Source: CAVEFW01 sp963643505 (GTDB lineage Bacteria > Actinomycetota > Coriobacteriia > Coriobacteriales > Eggerthellaceae). From it: a DNA stretch of 64,000 nucleotides. The position numbers and the translations under genes are program-made. Shown here one piece after another: positions 25,691 to 34,345 of the stretch; the stretch's first letter is position 1, and each line of letters opens with the position of its first letter. Below the pieces are notes generated by a model. That model made no database searches. It worked only from the letters and a program-made list of their open reading frames with translations, and was not told the origin of the DNA. The stretch is from positions 1 to 64,000 of the forward strand of contig CAVIKF010000004.1 of the NCBI GenBank assembly GCA_963643505.1, given 5' to 3'.

Positions 25691-28600
25691 CTATTCGGTC
25701 GGGATGCGGATGCCGGCAACGGCAGCCGTCTCGGCCTCGAGTTTTGCGGCGCGTTCCTCAGCGAGGTTCGCCTTCGCCACCGAGATCATGAGCTTGATGC
25801 GATTGAGCTGGTTAACCTCGGAAGCACCCGGGTCGTAGTCGACCGCGACGATGTTGCTCTTGGGGAAGCGACGACGAAGCTCCTTGATGACGCTCTTGCC
25901 GACGACATGATTTGGCAGGCACGCGAAAGGTTGGGTGCAGACGATGTTGGGGGTACCGTGCTCGATAAGCTCGACCATCTCGCCGGTAAGCAACCAACCC
26001 TCGCCCATCATGTTGCAAAGGTCGATGATCTCGGACGCACCCTTTGCGCAACCCATGATCGTTCCCCAAGGCTCGAAACGCTCGCTTCTCTCCTGGGCCT
26101 TGCGAATGGGGTCGCGAAGCTTCTCCGCTAAGGTGACGATGCCCTTGGAGACCAGGTATTCCTTCTTGTTCGGCGCAAGCTCCTCGTGACGGAAGATGCG
26201 GTTAGCGATGCCGAAGAGGAAGAAGTCGGTCAGGCCGGGAACGTCCGCCTCGCACCCCTCAGACTCGATGACCTTGATGACTTGGTTGTTCGCTGTGGGA
26301 TGGAACTTGACGAGGATCTCGCCGACGACGCCAACGCGGGGTTTGGATCCGAAATTGGTGCACGGCAAGGTATCGAAATCGTGGATGATCTCGGCATACA
26401 ACTTGTTACATTGGCGATAGGACCAGGTGCAGACCCCTTCCTTGACCCTCTCCATCCATTTCTCGAACAGCGCATCAGCCGAGCCGGGCACCGTCTCGTA
26501 GGGACGAACGCGATAGAGGCATTGCATGAGCACGTCGCCGAACAAAAACGCGGGGATGGCGGCCTTGATCATCTCGGGAGACAAGTGCCACCCCTCGTTG
26601 TGCTCGTTGGTCTTGTTCAACGCGATGGCGATGACTGGGATATGGCCCAAACCTGCCTGGTGCAAGGCCTTGCGAATAAGGCTGATGTAGTTTGTTGCAC
26701 GGCAGCCTCCGCCGGTCTGCGTGATGAGGATGGCCAGCTTGTCCGTATCGTATCGACCGCTGGTCACAGCCTCCATGATCTGGCCCGTAGTCAGGATGGA
26801 GGGATAGCAGATGTCGTTGTTGACGTACTTCAAACCCGCCTCGACCGCTCCGGTGTCGACCGCAGGGAGAAGCTCGACGTTGAACCCATAGTGGTGGAAG
26901 ATCGGGACGAGCAGCTCAAAGTGGTATGGCGCCATCTGCGGCGCGAGGATGGTCCACTTCTCGTCTTTCATCTTCTGCGTATACTCGGCGCGCGGGAACT
27001 CGGTGGATTCCGCCTCGCGCTGGACCTCAAACTCGCCGCTCGGGTCACACCCGCAAAGCGCAAGGTTGTTGAAGAACTCCTTCTCAGAGTCGCTTAGGGG
27101 CGCGATCTTGTCCTCCCCCTCCTGCTGGCGCAAAGCCGCAAGCAGGGAACGCACACGGATGCGCGCGGCGCCGAGGTTGGAGACCTCGTCGATCTTGAGA
27201 ACGGTGTAGACCTTGCCGGAGCCCTCGAGAATCTCTTGGACCTGGTCGGTGGTGAGGGCGTCAAGGCCGCATCCGAATGAGTTCAGCTGGATGAGGTCGA
27301 GGTCGCGACGCTCGCAGACGACCTTCGCAGCGTTGTACAGGCGCGTATGGTACATCCACTGGTCATAAATGCGCAGGTTACGCTCGACGCGGGCAAGGTG
27401 GGCGATGGAGTCCTCGGTCAGGACCGCCATGCCGAAACTGGTGATGAGTTCCGGAATGGCGTGGTTGATCTCGCGATCGTTGTGATATGGACGTCCCGCC
27501 AAGACGATACCGTGACCGCCGGTCTTCTCAAGCCAGCGCAAGGTCTCCTCGCCTTTGGCGCGCATAGCGTTCTTGAAGTCGATGTCGATTTGCCATGCGA
27601 CCTCGACGGCCATGTCGATCTCCTTGCGGGAAGGCAACGCCTTGGCCTCGAGAGCACGTCCCTTGGCCTTAAGGGCGCGAGCGCGTACTCCCCCACGGCC
27701 AAGCTGCTCGAACAGGCGCAGCTTAAGCGCTTCCTTGTCGTCATAAGGCAAGAAGGGGTTGAGGAAGTCGATGTCGCTGTCGCGCAACTCGTCGACGTTG
27801 AGCTTGAGGCTCTCGGAGTAGCTCATGACGATGGGACAGTTGTAATGGTTGTTGGCGCCGTCGTCCTCTTGGCGTTCCCAGCGGACACAAGGCATCCATA
27901 TGAAGTCGATGTCACGACCGAGCAGGTCCATGATGTGGCCATGGGATAACTTCGCCGGATAGCACACGCTCTCGCTGGGCATGGACTCGATGCCAGCCTT
28001 GTACGTCTTTTTGTTCGACGGGTCAGACAACTCCACATGGAATCCGAGCTGGGTGAAGAACTCGTGCCAAAATGGGTAGTTCTCATACATGTTCAATGCC
28101 CTAGGAATACCTACGCTTCCCCGGGTGGCTTCCTGGGCTGAAAGGCCGGGGCGGCTAAAAAGCAGGTTTTCCTTAAATTCGAACAGGTTGGGGACCTTCG
28201 CGAGGGCATCGGCATTGCCCGCACCCTTCTCACAACGGTTGCCCGTGACGAAGCGGCGGCGCTTACCGGTGGTCTCGTCCTTGCCGAAATCGTTGATGGT
28301 GAGCAAGCACGCGTTGTCACATCTCTTGCAACGGACCGTGGTGTGTTTGATCGTCAATGCGTCGATCTGCTCGGGGGTGAGCAACATGGACCCGGCACCC
28401 GTGGCACGGTCTCGCGCGAGTAACGCGGCACCGTAGGCGCCCATCGTTCCCGCGATGTCGGGGCGATGGGCCTCGTGACCGGCAAGGTTCTCGAAAGCGC
28501 GAAGAACGGCATCGTTGAGGAACGTACCACCTTGGACGATGACTTTCTCGCCCATCTCACCGGCATCGCGCAACTTGATGACCTTAAAAAGGGCGTTCTT

Positions 28601-30199
28601 GATGACAGAGTAGCTCAAGCCCGCGGAGATGTCGCCAACGGTCGCACCTTCCTTTTGAGCCTGCTTGACGCGGGAATTCATGAAGACGGTGCAACGGCTG
28701 CCGAGATCGACGGGTGCCTTGGCATGAATCGCCTCAGCCGCGAAATCTTGGATGGAGAGACCGAGGCTTGTGGCGAAGGCCTCGATGAAACTGCCACAAC
28801 CGGAGCTGCACGCCTCGTTGAGCATGATGTGCTCGATGATGCCGTCCTTGACGCGCAAACATTTCATGTCCTGGCCGCCGATGTCCAAAATGAACTCGAC
28901 GCCGGGAAGCATCTCTTGGGCGCCACGGAGGTGGGCGACGGTCTCGATCTCACCGGAGTCGGCCTTGATCGCCTCCAAGAGAAGGCCCTCGCCGTAGCCG
29001 GTCACTGTCGTGTGGCCAATGCGAACCAAAGGATTGCCCGCGTCGTCACACGGCATCGAGGCGAAAAACTCCCCGAGCATGCGGCGGCAGGTACCGAGCA
29101 CGTCACCTTTGTTGTTGGCATAGAAGCTCTCAAGCAGCTCGCCCTCGCGGCCGATGAGGGCCGCCTTCAACGTCGTGGAGCCAGCATCGATGCCAAGAAA
29201 GACATCGCCGCGGTAATCGGCAAGGCTGGCTCGAGGCACGGAGTCCTTGGCATGACGGGTCTTGAACGCTTCATAGTCGGCATCGTCCTCGAACAAGGCG
29301 GGAAGGCGGACGACCTCGCTTCCCTGCATGTCACCGAGGTTGCGAAGACGTTCAACAAGGTCGTCGAGACGCTCAACGGTGACATTGTCGCCATCGGAGC
29401 CCGCGATGGCGCAACCGCTTGCGACAAACAGGTGGGCGTTCTCGGGCAAGACGATGTGCTCCTCGTCAAGGGCCAAGGTCTCATAGAATCGCTTACGCAA
29501 CTCAGGCAAATATTGCAACGGCCCGCCAAGGAAGGCGACATGGCCGCGAATAGGACGACCACACGCCAAACCGGAGATAGTCTGGGTGACGACGGATTGG
29601 AAGATGCTCGCGGCGATGTCCTCTTTGCGCGCGCCCTCGTTGAGAAGGGGCTGCACGTCGGTCTTGGCAAACACGCCGCAGCGGCTCGCGATAGGATAGA
29701 TCGTGGTATGGTTTTGGGCCAAGATGTTCAACCCGCCCGCATCGGTGTCCAACAACGCCGCCATCTGGTCGATGAATGCACCGGTGCCGCCAGCGCACGT
29801 TCCGTTCATGCGCTGTTCGATGCCGTTGTCAAAATAGATGATCTTGGCATCCTCGCCGCCGAGCTCGATGGCGACGTCGGTTTGGGGGATGAAGGTCTCG
29901 ACGGCCGTCTTGCTAGCGATGACCTCCTGGATGAAGTTGACGTTCAACCATTGCGCCAAAAGCAGGCCGCCGGAACCGGTGATGGCGATGGTCATTTCGC
30001 GATCGCCAAACTCATCCGAGGCCTCGTCGAGCACCTCAAGGATGGTGGCTCGGACGTCAGCGTGGTGACGACGATAAATATCGAAGTGGACTTGGTTGTC
30101 GTCGTCCAAAATGGCCAACTTGACCGTGGTCGATCCCACGTCGATGCCGATATGCAGGTTCTCTTGTTGCAGAGCTTGATTGTTCTGCGTCTCCGTCAT
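25691..30199 (-). CDS. Two-ASKHA 2-hydroxyacyl-CoA dehydratase activator/subunit fusion
   Basis: 1502 residues. Two BadF/BadG/BcrA/HgdC-type ATPase domains lie in tandem: the first with 'IGIDVGSTTVKLAILD' (17-32) and 'MNGTCAGGTGAFID' (cluster Cys135), the second with 'LGIDAGSTTLKAALIG' (about 333-348) and 'NEACSSGCGSFIEAFA'. Then comes a DUF2229/HgdB-type region ('CYPAKLSHGHIMDLL', 'LAGRPYHNDREINHAIPELI', 'SFGCGLDALTTDQV') and a further segment with 'NDICYPSILTTGQIMEA' and 'TQTGGGCRATNYI'. Relatives use ATP to drive a single electron onto a low-potential Fe-S cluster. The substrate of this stand-alone giant form is not established. It is common in anaerobic Firmicutes and Coriobacteriia. ATG preceded by a weak site. 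Confidence 0.9.
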   Translation of the reverse strand: MTETQNNQALQQENLHIGIDVGSTTVKLAILDDDNQVHFDIYRRHHADVRATILEVLDEASDEFGDREMTIAITGSGGLLLAQWLNVNFIQEVIASKTAVETFIPQTDVAIELGGEDAKIIYFDNGIEQRMNGTCAGGTGAFIDQMAALLDTDAGGLNILAQNHTTIYPIASRCGVFAKTDVQPLLNEGARKEDIAASIFQSVVTQTISGLACGRPIRGHVAFLGGPLQYLPELRKRFYETLALDEEHIVLPENAHLFVASGCAIAGSDGDNVTVERLDDLVERLRNLGDMQGSEVVRLPALFEDDADYEAFKTRHAKDSVPRASLADYRGDVFLGIDAGSTTLKAALIGREGELLESFYANNKGDVLGTCRRMLGEFFASMPCDDAGNPLVRIGHTTVTGYGEGLLLEAIKADSGEIETVAHLRGAQEMLPGVEFILDIGGQDMKCLRVKDGIIEHIMLNEACSSGCGSFIEAFATSLGLSIQDFAAEAIHAKAPVDLGSRCTVFMNSRVKQAQKEGATVGDISAGLSYSVIKNALFKVIKLRDAGEMGEKVIVQGGTFLNDAVLRAFENLAGHEAHRPDIAGTMGAYGAALLARDRATGAGSMLLTPEQIDALTIKHTTVRCKRCDNACLLTINDFGKDETTGKRRRFVTGNRCEKGAGNADALAKVPNLFEFKENLLFSRPGLSAQEATRGSVGIPRALNMYENYPFWHEFFTQLGFHVELSDPSNKKTYKAGIESMPSESVCYPAKLSHGHIMDLLGRDIDFIWMPCVRWERQEDDGANNHYNCPIVMSYSESLKLNVDELRDSDIDFLNPFLPYDDKEALKLRLFEQLGRGGVRARALKAKGRALEAKALPSRKEIDMAVEVAWQIDIDFKNAMRAKGEETLRWLEKTGGHGIVLAGRPYHNDREINHAIPELITSFGMAVLTEDSIAHLARVERNLRIYDQWMYHTRLYNAAKVVCERRDLDLIQLNSFGCGLDALTTDQVQEILEGSGKVYTVLKIDEVSNLGAARIRVRSLLAALRQQEGEDKIAPLSDSEKEFFNNLALCGCDPSGEFEVQREAESTEFPRAEYTQKMKDEKWTILAPQMAPYHFELLVPIFHHYGFNVELLPAVDTGAVEAGLKYVNNDICYPSILTTGQIMEAVTSGRYDTDKLAILITQTGGGCRATNYISLIRKALHQAGLGHIPVIAIALNKTNEHNEGWHLSPEMIKAAIPAFLFGDVLMQCLYRVRPYETVPGSADALFEKWMERVKEGVCTWSYRQCNKLYAEIIHDFDTLPCTNFGSKPRVGVVGEILVKFHPTANNQVIKVIESEGCEADVPGLTDFFLFGIANRIFRHEELAPNKKEYLVSKGIVTLAEKLRDPIRKAQERSERFEPWGTIMGCAKGASEIIDLCNMMGEGWLLTGEMVELIEHGTPNIVCTQPFACLPNHVVGKSVIKELRRRFPKSNIVAVDYDPGASEVNQLNRIKLMISVAKANLAEERAAKLEAETAAVAGIRIPTE

Positions 30200-30345
30200 G
30201 TCTATCCTAACTCTCGTCCTTTTCAGGGGCGTAATTCTTCAAAATTGACATTATACCGTGAAACCGATCCGAAACGCATCTTGACAGGCATCCTCTTTAC
30301 CCGCCCGCTCCCCTGTCGTCAAACCAATTTGGTACACTGAAAGCC

Positions 30346-31086
30346 ATGGGAAGACAAAAGAAAATACGTCTCGACGACCTCCTTGTCGAACAGGGGTTTT
30401 TTGCCTCTCGAGACGAGGCGCTCCGCGCCGTGATGGCCCGCGAAGTACGCATCGACGATGTGTATGTGGCGAGCGCCGCAATCAAGGTGCCGCCCGACGT
30501 CGACATATTTATCAAGGATCGCGGACGCTACGTCTCCCGAGGAGGCCTCAAGTTGGAAGGCGCCCTGCGGACGTTCAACCAAGACGTCAAGGGATTGACC
30601 TGCATCGACATCGGAAGCAGTACCGGCGGATTCACCGATTGCCTTTTGCAGGCAGGTGCCGCATCCGTGGCGGCGGTGGATGTCAACTACAGCCAGCTCG
30701 CATGGAAGTTAAGGCAAGACCCTCGCGTCACCGCCTTCGAGCGCACAAACATCAAGATCGCCGACCCCGCAAAACTCGGAGCACCTTTCGACGTCCTCGT
30801 TGCCGACCTCTCATTCATCGGTCTCGCCTCGCTTGCTCCGACCTTCGCGCGCCTTTGCGCGTCCGGCTCCGTATTCATCGGCCTCGTAAAGCCCCAGTTC
30901 GAGAGTTCCCACGACGAGACGGAGCAAGGTCTTGTCACCGATCCCGCCATACGCCAGCGCACCGTCGAGGAGGTACGCACCGCGCTCGAAGACGCCGGAT
31001 TCGACGTGACGGGCGTCATCGAGAGCCCCATCACCGGTCGCAAAAAGGGCAACGTCGAATATCTCGTCCGCGCCGTCTTCCGCTAA
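30346..31086 (+). CDS. tlyA: TlyA-family rRNA 2'-O-methyltransferase
   Basis: 246 residues. An N-terminal S4 RNA-binding domain ('KKIRLDDLLVEQGFFASRDE', 5-24) is joined to an FtsJ-like Rossmann methyltransferase with motif I 'CIDIGSSTGGFTDCLL' and the K-D-K-type catalytic set suggested by 'VADLSFIGL' and 'LVKPQFE'. In other Actinomycetota TlyA methylates C1409 of 16S and C1920 of 23S rRNA and confers capreomycin sensitivity; it was first named as a haemolysin. Two TTGACA-like boxes (30245-30250 and 30282-30287) lie in the divergent 146-base gap, without convincing -10 partners. Confidence 0.93.
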   Translation: MGRQKKIRLDDLLVEQGFFASRDEALRAVMAREVRIDDVYVASAAIKVPPDVDIFIKDRGRYVSRGGLKLEGALRTFNQDVKGLTCIDIGSSTGGFTDCLLQAGAASVAAVDVNYSQLAWKLRQDPRVTAFERTNIKIADPAKLGAPFDVLVADLSFIGLASLAPTFARLCASGSVFIGLVKPQFESSHDETEQGLVTDPAIRQRTVEEVRTALEDAGFDVTGVIESPITGRKKGNVEYLVRAVFR

Positions 31087-31212
31087 AACCCACTCGCGAA
31101 ACACACCCATGGCGACACGTGCGACAAGCCGCTATGGTATGCTGGGGCGACAAAGGATCCCGCCCTCAACGATGGGCCCGCCCTTCTATTCAAGAGAGAA
31201 ATCGAGGAACCA

Positions 31213-32577
31213 ATGCAAATCACGCCCCAGGAGGTGCAAGAGACCTTGGCGATGGTCAATCGTCAAAACCTCGACATCCGCACCATCACCCTTGGCCTGA
31301 ACCTACGCGCCTGCGTCAACACCGACATCAAAAAACAGGCAGCCCATGTCTACGATCGCATGACGACCGCTGCCGAGAACCTCGTTCCCGTCGCCGAGCA
31401 GCTCGAGCGTGAGTTCGGCATCCCCATCATCAACAAACGCATCAGCGTCACCCCCATAGCCGAGATCTGCGCCGCAACGGAAGCCACCGACCTTTCCCCC
31501 ATCGCGGTTGCCATGGACAAGGCGGCCAAAGAGGTGGGCGTCAACTTCGTCGGTGGCTTCTCCGCTCTCGTCCAAAAGGGAGCAAGCCGCACGGACAACC
31601 GCCTCATGGATTCCATCCCCGAGGCCTTGGCCCAAACCGACCTGGTGTGCTCCAGCGTCAATCTCGGCAGCACTCGTGCCGGCCTGAACCTCGATGCAAT
31701 GTGGAAGATGGCCGGAGTCATCAAGAAAAGCTCCGAGCTGACGGCCGACAAGGATTGCATCGGCGCTGGCAAGCTCGTGGTGTTTTGCAATGCCGTAGAG
31801 GACAACCCCTTCATGGCGGGAGCCTTCCACGGTTCCGGCGAGGCGGCTGAGACCATCAACGTCGGCGTCTCCGGACCTGGCGTGGTCCGCGCCGTGCTCT
31901 CCGAGCTTTCTGATGACGCCGACATGACCACGGTCGCCGAGGCGATCAAGGCAACCGCGTTCAAGATTACCCGCGCTGGCGAACTCATGGCCCGCGAAGC
32001 CTCCAAGCGACTTGGCTACGAAAAGGGCATTCTCGACCTCTCCTTGGCTCCGACTCCCGCCCGCGGCGATTCCGTCGCCGAGATCCTTGAGGCAATCGGT
32101 GTCGGCACCTGTGGCGGTCCAGGCACCACCGCGGCGCTTGCCATGCTCAACGACGCAGTAAAGAAAGGCGGCGTCATGGCAAGCTCAAGCGTCGGCGGCC
32201 TTTCGGGCGCATTCATCCCCGTCTCCGAGGATGCAGGCATGATCCGTGCCGCCGAGGCGGGCATCCTCTCCCTGGAAAAGCTCGAAGCCATGACGTGTGT
32301 ATGCAGCGTCGGCCTCGACATGATAGCCGTCCCAGGCGACATCTCCCAAGAGTCGATCTTCGGCATCATCGCAGACGAGTGTGCTATCGGCATGATCAAC
32401 AATAAGACCACCGCTGTCCGCCTTATCCCTGCAATCGGAAAGAAGGTCGGCGATCGCCTCGAGTTCGGTGGATTACTCGGCTACGCACCGGTCATGCCCG
32501 TGCGTGACGGCGCCGGCTCCGTCTTTGCCCACCGCGGCGGCCACATGCCTGCCCCGCTGAACAGCCTCAAGAACTAG
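31213..32577 (+). CDS. UPF0210 / DUF711 PFL-family protein
   Basis: 454 residues, full length for UPF0210. The family has a fold related to the anaerobic ribonucleotide reductase/pyruvate formate-lyase barrel but lacks a known reaction. Typical features are 'DIRTITLGLNLRACVNTDIK' near the start, 'GGFSALVQKGASRTDNRLM', 'NVGVSGPGVVRAVL' and 'GMINNKTTAVRLIPA' near the end. In many genomes an ACT-domain protein (UPF0237) precedes it in an operon; none is present here. AGGAA precedes the ATG. A strong terminator follows. Confidence 0.9.
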   Translation: MQITPQEVQETLAMVNRQNLDIRTITLGLNLRACVNTDIKKQAAHVYDRMTTAAENLVPVAEQLEREFGIPIINKRISVTPIAEICAATEATDLSPIAVAMDKAAKEVGVNFVGGFSALVQKGASRTDNRLMDSIPEALAQTDLVCSSVNLGSTRAGLNLDAMWKMAGVIKKSSELTADKDCIGAGKLVVFCNAVEDNPFMAGAFHGSGEAAETINVGVSGPGVVRAVLSELSDDADMTTVAEAIKATAFKITRAGELMAREASKRLGYEKGILDLSLAPTPARGDSVAEILEAIGVGTCGGPGTTAALAMLNDAVKKGGVMASSSVGGLSGAFIPVSEDAGMIRAAEAGILSLEKLEAMTCVCSVGLDMIAVPGDISQESIFGIIADECAIGMINNKTTAVRLIPAIGKKVGDRLEFGGLLGYAPVMPVRDGAGSVFAHRGGHMPAPLNSLKN

Positions 32578-32616
32578 CGACAAACCCACCGCCCAACAAC
32601 GAAGGCAACAACGAAA

Positions 32617-32699
32617 GGGGCCCAGACGCAACTGAACTGCCTCCCATTTCTCATGTCCAAGAAATGGGAGGCAGTTCAAACCCCTGGGCCCCCTTTTTT
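32617..32699 (+). terminator. Compound terminator after the UPF0210 gene
   Basis: GGGGCCCA (32617-32624) pairs with TGGGCCCC (32685-32692) around the 46-bp palindrome, and TTTTTT follows at 32694-32699. Together they make an exceptionally long terminator hairpin for the rightward gene. Confidence 0.85.
32633..32678. repeat. 46-bp palindromic element, copy 1
   Basis: A near-perfect inverted repeat (arms TGAACTGCCTCCCATTTCT and AGAAATGGGAGGCAGTTCA) around a short GTCC-containing loop. A second copy lies at 44833-44878. Both follow rightward genes. Confidence 0.9.
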
Positions 32700-32719
32700 C
32701 ACGTTGCGGTCAAACGCTC

Positions 32720-32890
32720 TTATTGCACCATGAACATACCGCTCAAGATGCAGTACAAACCCGCAAGGACGGCGATTGCGCCGACGACCATGAGCGTGGT
32801 GTTCATGCGAATCTTTCCGAACACGGCAATAGCGACGCCTGTGATGACCAAGACGATAAACGCGATATTGGTTGCAGTAAGCTCGAACAT
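32720..32890 (-). CDS. 56-residue two-helix membrane protein
   Basis: Short open frame with a strong GGAGGG site seven bases before its ATG at 32890. The product has two hydrophobic helices, 'IAFIVLVITGVAIAVFG' and 'TTLMVVGAIAVLAGLYCIL', joined by 'KIRMN', and ends in GMFMVQ. No family was recognised. Codon choice and the ribosome-binding site support a real gene. It lies between the compound terminator and gshA, on the leftward strand. Confidence 0.65.
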   Translation of the reverse strand: MFELTATNIAFIVLVITGVAIAVFGKIRMNTTLMVVGAIAVLAGLYCILSGMFMVQ

Positions 32891-33048
32891 GTCATTCCCT
32901 CCAAGAAAAGCGACGATGCGCCCATACTCCTCTTACCTAAGCTCTTACCCACATTGCACTCTCTACCTTGCAAGAACCTTGCAAGAACCCATTAAAGCAA
33001 AAAACTATTGTACCTCTCCGTCGGAAAAACGCAGTGGAGGCGAGGCGG

Positions 33049-34320
33049 CTAGTAGCGTGCCTGATAGTCCTTGGCAAGTTTCAGCGCGCGCTGGGCAAAC
33101 CCTGCCTCGGCCCGTTGGCGAATCTGCCATGCGTAGCGAGTCTCAGGGTGGATGAACTTCTCCTTTTGGAAACGGAGACATTCCGTCACCTCGGGGCTGA
33201 AGCCGTCGTAGAACTCCTCCATGAGCCCGATCACGTCAAGGGCCGCATCGACCACAGTCATCGATTTTCCGTCGGGAGCGACAATCTTGACGGTCTGCAA
33301 GTCGTAGCGAGCAGCGTTCTTGAAGTTTTGGATGGCTTGAACCTGGTCCTTCAGGGCGAGAGGCTGACGGGGTGTGGAGGCGAGCCACACCAACAACAAC
33401 TGGGCGAAGAACACGTCCTTGACCTCGATTCCCGTGCGACGCAAGGGGTTGAGGTCGAACATGCGCAACTCGATATGGCTCACACCTCTATCGCGCAGGC
33501 CCTCGGGCGTGTTCTCTCCCGGCGGCTTCAGTCGAACGGGATAGTACAGCTCCGAGGGATACTTGATGAGACCTTGGGCGACATACTTCTCGATGCTGTC
33601 CGCATAGGAGGCAACATCGGTATAGTCAAAAACAGGGGCAAACACGTTCCAGTACCCGAGCTCGCTACAGCGCACCGTGGCAAACCCCATAAAAAGGTCC
33701 TTGTTGGCGGTGCCTTTTTCGACATAGCTCATGTCCATGACCGGACTTGCGGCGGTCAGGGCCGTCATGATCCATCCATAGGCGACCGCACGCTCCGTAA
33801 GAGCGATATAGAGTTGATCCCTGTACGTCCGGAAATCGTCATATTCCGACAACTTGAAGTCGGCCTGGAGCAACTCGTCTGCGAACGAATAGTTGAAATG
33901 GATGCCTGAAAAGGTCATCTTATAGCGGCCATAGCGACGGGAGAGGTGCTCACGATAGGCAGTCTTGTGCGCAAGCTCTCCCTCGAATTGGGCAATAGGG
34001 ATGTCGTTCTCGTTGATGATGATCGGCGGATTCGAGGAAGGCCAAAGGTATTCACGCTCAGGTAAGTCACGCAAGGTACACTGCACCTCGGCGTTATACC
34101 CGTCAAGCTCGGCGATGACAGCGGCAGGTGTGGGTTGGATACCGGTGTTGATCTCGACCTGGTTCTCGCCAAAATCCCTCACGATGTTTTTGCAACCGGG
34201 GAAGGGATGCGGCGTGTGGGAGAAGCGACCCGTGCAATCAACACGCAGGCTCTCCTTTTCCAAACCGAAATTGCCCTTCAACAACAAACTGCGAATTTCG
34301 GGGTTGTCTGCATGAAGCAT
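33049..34320 (-). CDS. gshA: Glutamate-cysteine ligase
   Basis: 423 residues from the ATG at 34320, which has AAGGAG eight bases upstream; a longer frame to 34509 would overlap the previous gene. The enzyme makes gamma-glutamylcysteine from Glu, Cys and ATP. Sequence hallmarks of the E. coli/GshF-type ligase are 'NFGLEKESLRVDCTGRFSHT', 'IVRDFGENQVEINTG', 'YLWPSSNPP' and 'FSGIHFNYSFADELL'. No glutathione synthetase domain is fused and none is adjacent, so the product may be gamma-glutamylcysteine itself or glutathione made with an enzyme elsewhere. It follows the TrpC-like gene by 25 bases. Confidence 0.92.
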   Translation of the reverse strand: MLHADNPEIRSLLLKGNFGLEKESLRVDCTGRFSHTPHPFPGCKNIVRDFGENQVEINTGIQPTPAAVIAELDGYNAEVQCTLRDLPEREYLWPSSNPPIIINENDIPIAQFEGELAHKTAYREHLSRRYGRYKMTFSGIHFNYSFADELLQADFKLSEYDDFRTYRDQLYIALTERAVAYGWIMTALTAASPVMDMSYVEKGTANKDLFMGFATVRCSELGYWNVFAPVFDYTDVASYADSIEKYVAQGLIKYPSELYYPVRLKPPGENTPEGLRDRGVSHIELRMFDLNPLRRTGIEVKDVFFAQLLLVWLASTPRQPLALKDQVQAIQNFKNAARYDLQTVKIVAPDGKSMTVVDAALDVIGLMEEFYDGFSPEVTECLRFQKEKFIHPETRYAWQIRQRAEAGFAQRALKLAKDYQARY

Positions 34321-34345
34321 GGATTCCACTCCTTGCGACTCTGCA

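Noticed and set aside
32664..33155. Rightward open frame of 163 codons
   Set aside because: It opposes the small membrane protein and the gshA end, covers half of the palindrome and shows no domain or ribosome-binding site.
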